Counted from the first letter of the stretch, positions 1 to 13,777 are shown. The stretch is DNA of 64,000 bases from Vibrio atlanticus (GCF_024347315.1 NZ_AP025460.1:3405124-3469123), one strand, 5' to 3'. Notes: generated by a model from the sequence alone, not told the origin. Translations and numbers: made by a program.

Positions 1-357
1 GAAGAAGGTGAAAACATCAGGCATCACAACAGCAGAGCGAGAGTCTCGTTCAATCTTTGGATCAATACCCTCAGCGATTTGTACCTTGAGCTTACGCGCT
101 TTAGCTCTTGCTTCTTCTACCGATAAATCCGGCCACCTAGCAATAGTGATGCTTGATTTCTTCCGGCTCACTGGTGATACATAACGTAGGTGGAAGCGTC
201 GATTTTGAGTACGTCCAACGAGCACCTTCAAACCAATTACACTGTTATCTCCTCCACCGTCAGACCACTCCAAATCGTTAGAGCGAGAATCAGTACTGGG
301 ACCAGATAAGGTTTTCATTATCGAATTGGTCAGGTTGATTGTTCTATTAAGCGTCAT
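1..357 (-). CDS. Tyrosine site-specific integrase, N-terminal part (cut by window edge)
   Basis: An open frame of 119 codons runs from an ATG at 357 off the left edge with no stop. Residues about 35-95 have the pattern of the arm-type DNA-binding domain of prophage/island tyrosine integrases (DUF4102 type): a GLKVLVGRTQNRRFHLRYV strand region, then TIARWPDLSVEEARAKARKLK and IAEGIDP. In this family the domain binds the arm sites of att and is followed by a core-binding and a catalytic RHRY domain, which would lie outside the window. The gene is divergent from the KAP NTPase gene, with 155 bases between them. It marks the left segment as mobile DNA. The family call is firm; whether the enzyme is intact cannot be seen. 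Confidence 0.85.
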   Translation of the reverse strand, partial: MTLNRTINLTNSIMKTLSGPSTDSRSNDLEWSDGGGDNSVIGLKVLVGRTQNRRFHLRYVSPVSRKKSSITIARWPDLSVEEARAKARKLKVQIAEGIDPKIERDSRSAVVMPDVFTFF

Positions 358-512
358 GACAAAATACTCCTATTTCTATCAGTCACTTAATTTTTATATA
401 TGTCTGAAGGGGAGTAATGTTACTAGAGTGTGATAGATACTCACATGTCTGTCTTTACTTGAAATCAGTAACTTGCTCTAATTAGTTATTAAATTACAAA
501 TGGTTATCGTTA

Positions 513-2246
513 ATGAATCAACTGTCCGAAGTAATAGTATCCCTGTTAAATGACCATTCATTCCCTTCCATGGTACGCCTTGATGGACAATGGGGAGTAG
601 GTAAAACCTATTTCGTCGAAAATAATTTACGCCCTTATTTAGAGAAAAAACACCGAAAGACTGTTTTCTTCTCTCTAACGGGCATTAATGACCTAGACGA
701 CTTCAGAGATAAACTAATATCAAGCGTCTTTTTTTCAGAGAAAGTTGATGAAAGCCTGATGAAAGGAATAGCCAGCAGTGCGTTAACAGCTTTAGACAAA
801 GCTAGTGAGAACGGAGGGCTTATTTCATCCATCCTAAAAGGTTCCGCAGGAGTAGCCAAACATACTTTGCTGAATAAAGTTAGCAATGTTGTTGTGATCT
901 TAGATGATTTAGAAAGAGTGAACGATTCCAAACTCGAAGGGGCTATTGTGGGTGAATGCCTACAACTGATCAACGATAATGACTTAGAGTTCATATTCAT
1001 CATGAACTCTGAGAAATCATCAATTGACGGTGGGATGTTAGAAAAGGCATTTTCAGATCGAGTCTACTTTAAAAGACCTCTTTCAGATGTTGTAGAGATC
1101 GCGTTCGGTCATCATGAGTACTTTACTGACTACGGCTCCAACCTGTTAGAGCTAATCGAGAAGTATAAATTCTCCAACCTCAGAGTATTAAAAAGGGCTA
1201 GCAACCGACTAAAAAACGTCTTTGATATAGTTAAAGGGGAAGATGAGCTTGATTTAAAGTCTAGCATGGAGATTTTAGGGGCTCAGGTTATAACTATTTG
1301 CTACCTATATTACTCGTGTGGAAAAACTGCCGACGAGATCAGCTTCGGATTAGATTATACGAAAAATATTCGCTTACCTGACAACGTACCTGACAACGAT
1401 ACTGAAGACGAGTTCAAACCCTTTAGAACTATGTATACCCCGACTATCGAACTCATTGAATATTGCTGTGGTAAACGACACTTAGTTCCTGATATCGACG
1501 CTATCGGACATGTACTTTCAAAGCCCTGCCCTATTGATAGGTTTATGTTTGAAAGACCATACCAATTAGATGAATCAACATTCTTAGATTTACTACAACA
1601 AACTGAAACCTATATCTTTCACCAAAAAAGTGTGTCACTTGTTAAGTGGTTCCAAGCGTGTGAAAACTACAGATACTTATTGGAAAATGGCTTTATCAGT
1701 GACGATGTTAAACAGTTTCTTGAACAAGTCGAAAAACTTGCCGATCAGAAACTCTTTGACGGCACTGAGCTCAGCAGAAGAACTCATAACTTAAACTTGT
1801 CAACAGAACTAATAGAAAATTTATTCGAGTATCATAAGACTCGCTGGTTAGCTTCAAACAGCGAAGTTTTAAATAACTCACTTTATACGAGAACCAAAGA
1901 ATCCTGGGCTAACGTCGATTCAGAGTTTTACAACAAACATCGTTCAGGCCCCTTTATCAAGCTGTTTTCTACAGGTCAATGGATCGAAGCTATAGATAAT
2001 TGGTCAACTAAAGATATAGGGTTATTTTCGAACTACCTATTTGAAGCATACAGACCAGTCAACATAGCCAGTTTCTTCCGAGAAGATATAAATACAATGA
2101 AGAAGCTAACAGAGAAATTATCAAATCAGATCGAGCAAATGGATGCAGGATTATCGAAGGGAAGCCGGATTCTTGTTATCAAGGCTCTAAAATACGGTTT
2201 AACCAAAATGTCAGAGAGTGAGGAAACTTCTGTAACTAAAAGTTGA
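513..2246 (+). CDS. KAP-family P-loop NTPase, soluble form (putative defence cargo)
   Basis: The protein has 577 residues. Residues 25-32 are a Walker A motif (GQWGVGKT) and residues 126-132 a Walker B motif (VVVILDD) followed by LER. A sensor-like strand IFIMNSEKSS follows near 155. This arrangement is typical of KAP NTPases, a family that includes the F-plasmid phage-exclusion protein PifA. Many KAP members carry transmembrane helices between Walker A and B. Here residues 33-125 are only moderately hydrophobic and no convincing membrane segment is visible, so a soluble protein is inferred. The C-terminal 340 residues match no domain I recognise. The ATG start lacks a good Shine-Dalgarno sequence. 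The coding DNA is AT-rich with frequent rare-type codons, unlike the flanking housekeeping genes, which fits horizontal acquisition. A phage-defence role is inference from family and context. Confidence 0.8.
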   Translation: MNQLSEVIVSLLNDHSFPSMVRLDGQWGVGKTYFVENNLRPYLEKKHRKTVFFSLTGINDLDDFRDKLISSVFFSEKVDESLMKGIASSALTALDKASENGGLISSILKGSAGVAKHTLLNKVSNVVVILDDLERVNDSKLEGAIVGECLQLINDNDLEFIFIMNSEKSSIDGGMLEKAFSDRVYFKRPLSDVVEIAFGHHEYFTDYGSNLLELIEKYKFSNLRVLKRASNRLKNVFDIVKGEDELDLKSSMEILGAQVITICYLYYSCGKTADEISFGLDYTKNIRLPDNVPDNDTEDEFKPFRTMYTPTIELIEYCCGKRHLVPDIDAIGHVLSKPCPIDRFMFERPYQLDESTFLDLLQQTETYIFHQKSVSLVKWFQACENYRYLLENGFISDDVKQFLEQVEKLADQKLFDGTELSRRTHNLNLSTELIENLFEYHKTRWLASNSEVLNNSLYTRTKESWANVDSEFYNKHRSGPFIKLFSTGQWIEAIDNWSTKDIGLFSNYLFEAYRPVNIASFFREDINTMKKLTEKLSNQIEQMDAGLSKGSRILVIKALKYGLTKMSESEETSVTKS

Positions 2247-2669
2247 ACACGGTGGTCTGCTAATTTCATCAGGATTTATGGATATTGTGAGGCTCTGGGA
2301 TAAATATCAGAAGCCGTCTTTAGCAATAGTATATTGCCGTCATTCTCGTTTTGCTCAGCGTTGCAATCTCACTTCTAATCATCACCACAGCATGAATAAA
2401 CGAACATCGGCAACACTCCTACATTGCTATAACTAGGTGTGAGATTTAACGATGAGCAGAGAACTGACAAGTCTTAGATATCCTTTCCACTTACGATATC
2501 TGAAAATTTTCACAGCCTCTTACGTGTGTTCATTTGAGCCACTATCAAGGTATTTCATAGTTAGCACACTCGATACAGATCACATAAAAAAGCTTTAAAA
2601 CCAGTAAGCTAGATAAGTAAAATAAACTTTAAATATCGTAATTCATTAAACCATTCTGGGGAAGGCAAG
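2247..2669. other. Intergenic region between KAP and PIN genes, no gene seen
   Basis: This stretch of 423 bases separates the two same-strand cargo genes. No open frame with a ribosome-binding site, no tRNA and no clear rho-independent terminator could be found. It is AT-rich, and the last 80 bases (runs of A and T before the GGGGAAGG Shine-Dalgarno at about 2658) probably carry the promoter of the PIN gene. The size of the gap argues that the two genes are not a tight operon. Confidence 0.4.
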
Positions 2670-3827
2670 ATGCCTAAAGTAGTCTTAGATACTAATATTC
2701 TACGTGAAAATGCTATCGACAAGAGTGATATGGCGATGCTCGCTCGCTTGGCTAGAGAAAGCGCTTTAGAGGTGTATATACCCAACATAGTTAAGCGAGA
2801 ATACCTAAGTCAGCAATACCTTGACCTATCAGAGCACTGTCAAAAAATATCTAGTTCACTACAAGCTATTCGCAAGAAAATGAGTAACTCGCATCCCAAC
2901 CATCAATATGTAGAAGGGATGAGTAATCAATTAAAGCAGTTAAGAGAGGGGCTTGAGTCGCCTATTTATGACAGTTTTTCTGACTGGATGAAAGATAACT
3001 GTATCGAGGAGATCGCTTTTATACCTGTTGATATCGTTTCTATTGTTGATGAATATTTTTCAGGCGGTGGTGTCTTTAAAAAAGCGAAACACCGAGACGA
3101 TTTTCCCGATGCTATGATATCGAAGGGGATTCTTACCTTAGCCGCCAGTGGCCCCGTCATAGTTCTTTGCAAGGATGGCAACTTCCATGAAAAGTTATCT
3201 AAATATGAAAATGTTACCGCTATAAAAACCTTACGTGAATTTTTAGACACTCCAGACATAACAGATATTCTCGAAGAGCTTGACAAGAAAACAGAGAAGA
3301 TCGAACTGATTAAGAACGTATTAGCTTCAGGTGATTCACAAGAGATGCTTGAGAAGTTTCTTCTATCCGAAGGAGCAAGTATTGAGGATATTTATCTAAC
3401 TGGTGATGAGCTTTCTGGTACAGAGTACCTACTGCTGGAAAGCTCCTACAATGAAGATATACAGTATATCGATGTGTCTTCAATCCATAACATAGCGTTA
3501 GGTGACATCAGATATATCAATGATGATATGTATAGTGTTGATGTTCAATTTGAAGCCAAAGCCTCAGTTAATTACGCTGCATATTATGGAGACTTTATTT
3601 CTCTAGATGATAAGAGTCAGGAACAGATTGAAATCGATAGTATGAATGGTGATGGTTATTGTGATTGTTCGGAGTTTAAGGTTGTAATATTTTTGGGAGC
3701 TATCGAAATATATTTAGACTCTGATTTAACTCCAGAGAATCTTACTGTCCACATGCAGTACTTTAGTGCGGACAATACAAACGTATCAGGTGTTATTGAA
3801 GTGAAGAGCGCTACTATTTTGGAATGA
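2670..3827 (+). CDS. PIN-domain protein (DUF4935-like), putative RNase
   Basis: The protein has 385 residues. Residues 1-175 form a PIN-type nuclease domain: VVLDTN gives the first acidic residue D7, the helix NIVKREY gives E44, DDFPDAMI gives D147, and IVLCKDGNF gives D169. The spacing resembles the DUF4935 branch of PIN proteins. All four expected metal-binding acids are present, so an active Mg-dependent RNase is likely. Residues 190-385 are a separate acidic region with no recognised domain. A good ribosome-binding site (GGGGAAGG) lies 8 bases before the ATG. No small antitoxin gene is adjacent, so this is not a classic VapBC module. Proximity to the integrase and KAP genes suggests island cargo; a defence or regulatory role is inferred, not shown. 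Confidence 0.78.
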   Translation: MPKVVLDTNILRENAIDKSDMAMLARLARESALEVYIPNIVKREYLSQQYLDLSEHCQKISSSLQAIRKKMSNSHPNHQYVEGMSNQLKQLREGLESPIYDSFSDWMKDNCIEEIAFIPVDIVSIVDEYFSGGGVFKKAKHRDDFPDAMISKGILTLAASGPVIVLCKDGNFHEKLSKYENVTAIKTLREFLDTPDITDILEELDKKTEKIELIKNVLASGDSQEMLEKFLLSEGASIEDIYLTGDELSGTEYLLLESSYNEDIQYIDVSSIHNIALGDIRYINDDMYSVDVQFEAKASVNYAAYYGDFISLDDKSQEQIEIDSMNGDGYCDCSEFKVVIFLGAIEIYLDSDLTPENLTVHMQYFSADNTNVSGVIEVKSATILE

Positions 3828-4064
3828 CCGGATATAGACCATACCAGTCGCGAATTTCTATGAAAGGTGTTCGTTGGCAATATTCACTCTAGGTAGTTGC
3901 AAAGGCGATTCATAGCTGTATAGCTCACCACGAGGTTGAAACTGAAAGTACAGGATATGTACCGGAAGTGTTTTAGAGAGGCTTTATGAACGTTTATGAT
4001 GAGCTTTTGATGGGGTTGATAGGTAGGAGATCTGAAAATCTCAATTTTTTATAATACTTGATGG

Positions 4065-4090
4065 CAAAAAGCCTCAACCGAAGTTGAGGC
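4065..4090 (-). terminator. Rho-independent terminator ending the rRNA/tRNA operon
   Basis: On the minus strand an 8-bp stem GCCTCAAC/GTTGAGGC closes a TTCG tetraloop and is followed by a run of T. It lies 25 bases beyond the tRNA-Trp 3' end. Confidence 0.9.
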
Positions 4091-4115
4091 TTTTCATATC
4101 CCCTAAGGGAAGATG

Positions 4116-4192
<77 letters not shown>

Positions 4193-4216
4193 AAAAATTT
4201 TTACTACTTCAGATTC

Positions 4217-4242
4217 GAAAAAACCTCGCACTAGGCGAGGTT
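4217..4242 (-). terminator. Terminator-like hairpin between tRNA-Asp and tRNA-Trp
   Basis: The minus strand reads AACCTCGC, a short loop, GCGAGGTT, then TTTT. It would release part of the transcripts after tRNA-Asp, or be read through under rRNA antitermination so that tRNA-Trp is reached. Confidence 0.75.
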
Positions 4243-4252
4243 ATCGAATAAG

Positions 4253-4329
4253 TGGCGGAGTGGACGGGACTCGAACCCGCGACCCCCGGCGTGACAGGCC
4301 GGTATTCTAACCAACTGAACTACCACTCC
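4253..4329 (-). tRNA. tRNA-Asp (GTC anticodon)
   Basis: On the minus strand the gene starts GGAGTGGTAGTTCAG, has the anticodon loop CTGTCAC with GTC, a T-arm GGTTCGAGTCC, and ends CCA. The acceptor stem GGAGTGG/CCACTCC is complete. It sits 67 bases after 5S rRNA. Confidence 0.97.
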
Positions 4330-4396
4330 GCAGTGGTCAACTCACTAAGTGAGCGTCCATATCTCCAGGTCGGTCAACCTAAAGATTTAATTTAAA

Positions 4397-4513
4397 GCCT
4401 GGCGATGTCCTACTCTCACATGGGGAAGCCCCACACTACCATCGGCGCTATTGTGTTTCACTTCTGAGTTCGGCATGGAATCAGGTGGGTCCACAATGCT
4501 ATGGTCGCCAAGC
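4397..4513 (-). rRNA. rrf: 5S ribosomal RNA
   Basis: The conserved 5S core (CCATGCCGAACTCAGAAGTG on the minus strand) and the terminal stem GCTTGGCG/CGCCAGGC are both present. The length is near the usual 120 nt; the exact ends may differ by one to three bases. Confidence 0.95.
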
Positions 4514-4605
4514 AAATTTTAAAATTCGGAAAGCTGTTAAATTCTCATCAAACTCATTCAAGCGTTTGGTATTTCTTTGAGTCCACAAAACCCCTTGGGT
4601 GTTGT

Positions 4606-7498
<2,893 letters not shown>

Positions 7499-7901
7499 AT
7501 ACAACCCGAAAGGGTCTCTGTTTTACTTTCGCTTTTGAAAAGCGAAAACAAACTAGTATGGCAACTAACCAAGGTTTTTGGTTGTCATCAAGAAGGGTTA
7601 ATTCCTGATAACTGTTTGCCGGACTCAATTGTGAATCAAACTAAGTTTGATTCGAATACAAGACACTTGAATGTGTTTGTTGTGTTTACCTAATGAAAGA
7701 TAAACATTGAGAACTTTTAAATTTGATTGAATTACTCGTAAGTAAATCAATCAGTCAGCTTTCCAAATTGTTAAAGAGCATGAGACTTTAAGAACCAGTG
7801 TTCTAAAATTCACATTTTCTAAAGACTCTCAGGGTCAAACACACCAACCAACGACAAAAGAAGTGGTTTGGATATGACTATAACCAAGAATATTTAGAGA
7901 A
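7499..7901 (-). other. Spacer between tRNA-Val and 23S rRNA
   Basis: This 403-base spacer is part of the rRNA transcript and holds no protein gene. It contains a boxA element (7765-7780), an inverted repeat around 7527-7547 (TTTCGCTTTT against AAAAGCGAAA), and the upstream half of the 23S processing stem next to 7498. Confidence 0.8.
7765..7780 (-). promoter_or_regulatory. boxA antitermination signal in the 16S-23S spacer
   Basis: The minus strand reads TGCTCTTTAACAATTT, matching the rRNA boxA that binds NusB/NusE and prevents Rho termination. The same motif recurs in the 16S leader. Confidence 0.88.
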
Positions 7902-7977
7902 TGGTGGGCGATACCGGGCTCGAACCAGTGACCCCCTGCTTGTAAGGCAGGTGCTCTCCCAACTGAGCTAATCGCCC
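7902..7977 (-). tRNA. tRNA-Val (TAC anticodon)
   Basis: The minus-strand gene starts GGGCGATTAGCTCAG, has anticodon loop CTTACAA with TAC, and ends CCA. The stem GGGCGAT/ATCGCCC pairs fully. It is the third spacer tRNA in transcription order. Confidence 0.97.
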
Positions 7978-8009
7978 ACGATAGTTTTAATTCCTTCGCG
8001 GAGAAAGAA

Positions 8010-8085
8010 TGGTGGGTCGTGCAGGATTCGAACCTGCGACCAATTGATTAAAAGTCAACTGCTCTACCAACTGAGCTAACGACCC
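8010..8085 (-). tRNA. tRNA-Lys (TTT anticodon)
   Basis: The minus-strand gene starts GGGTCGTTAGCTCAG, has anticodon loop CTTTTAA with TTT, and ends CCA; the acceptor stem GGGTCGT/ACGACCC is perfect. It is the middle spacer tRNA. Confidence 0.97.
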
Positions 8086-8087
8086 AA

Positions 8088-8163
8088 TGGTATCCCGTAG
8101 GGGAGTCGAACCCCTGTTACCGCCGTGAAAGGGCGGTGTCCTAGGCCTCTAGACGAACGGGAC
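8088..8163 (-). tRNA. tRNA-Glu (TTC anticodon)
   Basis: The minus-strand gene starts GTCCCGTTCGTCTAG, has anticodon loop CTTTCAC with TTC, and ends CCA. Only two bases separate it from tRNA-Lys, so processing between them must be precise. Confidence 0.97.
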
Positions 8164-8284
8164 ACTGCAATTCATCTCTACTTTAAAAGTAGAAACAAAC
8201 TTCGAAGAACTTGGGAGTTCTTCATCTCTTTGCTTTTCTAAACCTAATCAATCTGTGTGGACACTCATCGTAAGTATCTTCGTA

Positions 8285-9839
<1,555 letters not shown>

Positions 9840-10101
9840 AAGATTTTGTGACTCAACGAATACTGACTTCAAAACTAATATTCATTCGCTCTTTCGAAAA
9901 AGATTGATGAACATGTAATTCTAAAGCTATTACCATTCCAACAGAATGGTAATGAATTGACTGTGCCGAATAACTACAAGTAGTTAAACGTATTGGTCAC
10001 TCAGTTCATTGAAATCAATTTTGATTCCGAAGAATCTGTTTTATCTAACGATAAAACGTTTTGATATTCATCAACGAGTGCCCACACAGATTGATAGGTT
10101 T

Positions 10102-10116
10102 AAATTGTTAAAGAGC
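10102..10116 (-). promoter_or_regulatory. boxA antitermination signal in the 16S leader
   Basis: The minus strand reads GCTCTTTAACAATTT, about 35 bases downstream of the P2 -10 element. It matches the spacer copy at 7765-7780. Confidence 0.88.
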
Positions 10117-10151
10117 TTTTCCTTTTTGAGCTTCGCTCAAACCGGACGGCC

Positions 10152-10179
10152 ATTTTAGCGATTTAAGTTTTAGTGTCAA
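10152..10179 (-). promoter_or_regulatory. rRNA promoter P2
   Basis: The minus strand carries a perfect -35 TTGACA (10174-10179), a 16-base spacer and -10 TAAAAT (10152-10157), followed by a GC-rich discriminator GGCCGTCC typical of stringently controlled rRNA promoters. Confidence 0.85.
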
Positions 10180-10290
10180 CCACTATTTTCAAAACTTTTT
10201 TCAAGCGCTTAGCTTGGCTAATTTGACCTGCTGATTCGTTTTCGCTTTTGAAACCTAAGCTTCGAAGCCATCCCGTGTCAGCGAGGTGGC

Positions 10291-10318
10291 ATTATAGAGA
10301 TTTCGATCACACTGGCAA
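10291..10318 (-). promoter_or_regulatory. rRNA promoter P1
   Basis: The minus strand carries -35 TTGCCA (10313-10318), a 16-base spacer and a perfect -10 TATAAT (10291-10296), with discriminator GCCACCTC. It lies 139 bases upstream of P2. Upstream AT tracts (10319-10345) could act as an UP element. Confidence 0.85.
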
Positions 10319-10438
10319 GCCCTTTTTGAAGTTTTTCTTACTTTCTTGATTGTTCGAGCGTTTTTTGTTCAAAACACCCCATTTTCACTAGTATTCCCCT
10401 TAATTAAGGGCTTAATGTGCCTATATAAAGGAGGATTT

Positions 10439-10984
10439 ATGAGTTCAAAACGCAGTTATAAAGGAATATCCCCTCAGATTGGACAAGGTGTCTATATAGA
10501 TACAAGTTCTGTACTGGTTGGTGATATCAAAATCGGTGACGACTCTAGTGTGTGGCCTTTAGTTGCAGCTCGAGGAGATGTGAACCACATTCATATTGGA
10601 GATAGAACAAATATCCAAGACGGCAGCGTTTTGCACGTCACCCATAAGAATGCAGAAAACCCTGAGGGTTATCCTCTACTAATAGGCAATGATGTCACTA
10701 TCGGTCATAAAGTAATGCTGCATGGCTGCACCATTGAAGATCGTGTACTTGTTGGTATGGGAGCTATCGTGCTTGATGGCGTGGTTATTAAAGAAGATGT
10801 GATGATTGGCGCTGGTAGCTTGGTTCCGCCTAATAAGGTACTTGAAAGCGGTTATCTCTATGTAGGAAGCCCAGTAAAACAAGCACGCCCATTAAATGAT
10901 AAAGAGCGTGCCTTTTTACAGAAGTCAGCTGACAACTATGTTCAGAATAAAAACGACTATTTAGATTCTGTGTTGCCAGTCTAA
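10439..10984 (+). CDS. yrdA: Gamma-carbonic anhydrase family hexapeptide-repeat protein YrdA
   Basis: The protein has 181 residues and is a left-handed beta-helix built of hexapeptide repeats (for example VLVGDIKIGDDSSVWPLVAARGD, then NIQDGSVLH, TIGHKVMLHGC, VLVGMGAIV). The histidines in VLHVTH, TIGHKVMLHG and nearby positions correspond to the zinc ligands of gamma-class carbonic anhydrases. Catalytic activity has not been generally proven for the YrdA branch. The ATG at 10439 is chosen because AAAGGAGG lies 6 bases upstream; the longer frame from 10346 would use TTG and lacks a ribosome-binding site. It faces away from the rRNA promoters and overlaps the convergent DUF1488 gene by 4 bases. 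Confidence 0.92.
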   Translation: MSSKRSYKGISPQIGQGVYIDTSSVLVGDIKIGDDSSVWPLVAARGDVNHIHIGDRTNIQDGSVLHVTHKNAENPEGYPLLIGNDVTIGHKVMLHGCTIEDRVLVGMGAIVLDGVVIKEDVMIGAGSLVPPNKVLESGYLYVGSPVKQARPLNDKERAFLQKSADNYVQNKNDYLDSVLPV

Positions 10985-11250
10985 AGCACTTTGATCTGAA
11001 TCCGATTAGAGGAGTCATACTCCTCTTCTTCTATTAACCCTTCAGCTAGCTCTTCAATATCAAAACGTAACTCTGAAAAGATAACTAAAGCTTGATCGCC
11101 TTCTTCTATATCTTTACCTGCCAATCGAGACAGTTCTTCAATAGACATAACACACTCAATCAGTGCGCCAGACTGCTGTGCTGGGAAGATGATTGATTGA
11201 CTTTCTTCATCCCAATCTTGGATATCAGGAAATAGAATTGATTGATTCAT
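10981..11250 (-). CDS. DUF1488 family protein (YrdB-like)
   Basis: The protein has 89 residues, is strongly acidic and soluble, with an N-terminal segment SILFPDIQDWDEESQSIIFPAQQSG and a helical acidic C-terminus (ELAEGLIEEEEYDSSNRIQIKVL). This is the DUF1488 pattern, whose E. coli member YrdB also sits next to aroE. Its function is unknown. It starts 17 bases after the aroE stop, so the two are probably co-transcribed, and its last codons overlap the end of yrdA on the other strand. Confidence 0.8.
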   Translation of the reverse strand: MNQSILFPDIQDWDEESQSIIFPAQQSGALIECVMSIEELSRLAGKDIEEGDQALVIFSELRFDIEELAEGLIEEEEYDSSNRIQIKVL

Positions 11251-11267
11251 TTTTTATAAATACCTCA

Positions 11268-12098
11268 TTACATCTCTAGGTTTTTACGTAGTTCTCTTAA
11301 AATCTGTTTTGTTCCCGGACGAAGGCCACGCCATAGCATAAAGCTCTCTGCAGCCTGCCCCACTAGCATGCCTAAACCATCATAAGCAGCGTGAACACCA
11401 TTATCTAATGCCCACTGATTGAATACCGTGTTGCCCGATCCGTAAACCATGTCATAAACGGCACTATTAGAATTGAAGATAATCTCAGAAACTTCAGGAA
11501 GCTGACCACTTAGGCCAGACGAGGTCGAGTTAATAATGACATCAAACCCTTCATTAACATCGCTTAACCCCATTCCTTTGATGTTTCCATGTGAAGAAAA
11601 CATCTCGGCCAGAAGTTCAGCCTTTGAACTGGTTCGATTAGCGACTACCAACTGGTGTGGCTTTTGGTCGAGAAGAGGTTGAATTACTCCTCGAGCAGCA
11701 CCACCAGCGCCAAGCAGAAGAACGCGAGCCCCTTCGAGCATAACTTGATGTTGAAGAAGGTCTTGAACTAAACCCTCACCATCGGTGTTATCACCAATGA
11801 TTTCTCCGTCATCTAATTTCTTAAGGGTATTTACGGCACCTGCTAGTTCAGCTCTTTCAGTCAGGCGATTAGCGAACTGATAAGCATCTTCTTTAAATGG
11901 CGCTGTGACATTACACCCTCTACCACCTTCACTAAAAAAAGCTTGAGCAGCAATGATGAATTCACCTTGTTCTGGCTGGAGTGCTGTATAGGTAAGTTGT
12001 TGGCTGGTTTGGCGAGCAAATAATGTATGAATGAATGGCGATTTGCTTTGCCCAATAGGATTACCGAAAACGGCATAACGATCTACTTGCTGTGTCAT
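11268..12098 (-). CDS. aroE: Shikimate dehydrogenase (NADP-dependent)
   Basis: The protein has 276 residues, normal for AroE, which reduces 3-dehydroshikimate to shikimate in aromatic amino-acid synthesis. [12 protein letters not shown] near residue 12 is the substrate-binding motif with the SxS serines. [11 protein letters not shown] near 63 contains the catalytic lysine, and the later NTDGEG carries the paired aspartate. GAGGAARG at about 127-134 is the Rossmann dinucleotide loop, and the NRTSSK that follows favours NADP. Start is ATG at 12098 with AAGG upstream. A terminator (12117-12147) separates it from hemF, so it probably has its own promoter and drives the DUF1488 gene. Confidence 0.96.
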   Translation of the reverse strand: MTQQVDRYAVFGNPIGQSKSPFIHTLFARQTSQQLTYTALQPEQGEFIIAAQAFFSEGGRGCNVTAPFKEDAYQFANRLTERAELAGAVNTLKKLDDGEIIGDNTDGEGLVQDLLQHQVMLEGARVLLLGAGGAARGVIQPLLDQKPHQLVVANRTSSKAELLAEMFSSHGNIKGMGLSDVNEGFDVIINSTSSGLSGQLPEVSEIIFNSNSAVYDMVYGSGNTVFNQWALDNGVHAAYDGLGMLVGQAAESFMLWRGLRPGTKQILRELRKNLEM

Positions 12099-12116
12099 AT
12101 CCTTACCTAACAGAAA

Positions 12117-12147
12117 TAATAAAAAGGGTCATCTATATAGATGACCC
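12117..12147 (-). terminator. Terminator after hemF, built on a 22-bp perfect palindrome
   Basis: Positions 12126-12147 are perfectly self-complementary (half-site GGGTCATCTAT), and on the minus strand the hairpin is followed by five T. It ends hemF transcripts 29 bases past the stop. Confidence 0.85.
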
Positions 12148-12175
12148 TATCACTATCCCTATAAGGAAGGAAGAA

Positions 12176-13093
<918 letters not shown>

Positions 13094-13112
13094 CTATCTT
13101 CCTTTGCAGGGT

Positions 13113-13703
13113 TTAACCCTGTCTTAATATTTTCGACGTTTTTGCATCTCTAATTTCGCTTGGCTTCTCACGACCACCCGTTTGACCTTCGAGAATAGCC
13201 ACCAAATGTTGACCCAGTTGCTGTTGAACTTCTTCAGTCGTCATACAAGGCGGTTCACCTGTCAGGTTAGCACTGGTCGAGGTTAACGGCTTACCGAATT
13301 CATTACACATTCTTTGAACCAAAGGGTGATCAGTCACTCGCACCGCGATGGATTCAAATTGGCCACTGACCCAGTCAGTTACTTTACTGCTGGTTGGCAT
13401 TATCCAAGTCACAGGCCCCGGCCATGTTGCTTTTACGGTCGCTAACTGTGCTTCCGTCAACTGGCTTTCGTCAATATAGGGCAGCAACTGCTCGTAACTC
13501 GCAGCAATTAGGATCAACCCTTTCTCCATCGGCCGCTGTTTTAAATCGAGCAATTTCTTAATGGCTTGTGGATTATCGGGATCACAACCGACCCCAAAAA
13601 CGCCTTCTGTCGGGTAAGCAATGACTTCACCTTGTTGTAATGCCTGCAAAGTATGTTGAAAGTTATCCAAGGGTTGCCTCATTAATTCTGTTATCGAACT
13701 CAC
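13113..13703 (-). CDS. tsaC: Threonylcarbamoyl-AMP synthase TsaC
   Basis: The protein makes L-threonylcarbamoyl-AMP from threonine, bicarbonate and ATP for the t6A modification at position 37 of ANN-decoding tRNAs (YrdC/Sua5 family). Motifs are YPTEGVFGVGCDPD, the KQRPMEKGLI loop, AVRVTDHPL and STSANLTGEPP, and the chain ends EIRDAKTSKILRQG as in E. coli TsaC. The longest frame starts at a GTG at 13703 (196 residues); an ATG at 13682 would give 189 residues, closer to the family length. Neither has a clear Shine-Dalgarno sequence, so the start is uncertain. It is divergent from purE. Confidence 0.95.
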   Translation of the reverse strand: MSSITELMRQPLDNFQHTLQALQQGEVIAYPTEGVFGVGCDPDNPQAIKKLLDLKQRPMEKGLILIAASYEQLLPYIDESQLTEAQLATVKATWPGPVTWIMPTSSKVTDWVSGQFESIAVRVTDHPLVQRMCNEFGKPLTSTSANLTGEPPCMTTEEVQQQLGQHLVAILEGQTGGREKPSEIRDAKTSKILRQG

Positions 13704-13777
13704 TAAGTGTACAAATTATCATTCACTGTGACTAAAGCTATTTGTTTATAAAATGTATCAATTAACAACTTAGACTG

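Larger units (their letters stand above)
9840..10290 (-). other. rRNA operon leader
   Basis: The 450 bases between promoter P1 and 16S hold the second promoter, boxA and the 5' half of the 16S processing stem. No protein gene was found here. Confidence 0.8.

Noticed and set aside
635..1003. 122-codon frame on the minus strand inside the KAP gene
   Set aside because: It is antisense to a frame with Walker motifs, has no ribosome-binding site and matches no family.
3986..4054. 22-codon frame (starts MNVYDELLMGLIGRR) between the PIN gene and tRNA-Trp
   Set aside because: It has no ribosome-binding site of quality and no terminator; too short to support as a gene. It may be debris of an older gene.
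1..4060. PIN gene as the toxin of a VapBC toxin-antitoxin pair
   Set aside because: The protein is far larger than VapC (385 versus about 130 residues) and no small antitoxin frame is adjacent.
10346..10438. N-terminal extension of yrdA from 10346
   Set aside because: It would start at TTG without a ribosome-binding site, while the ATG at 10439 has AAAGGAGG in the right place.
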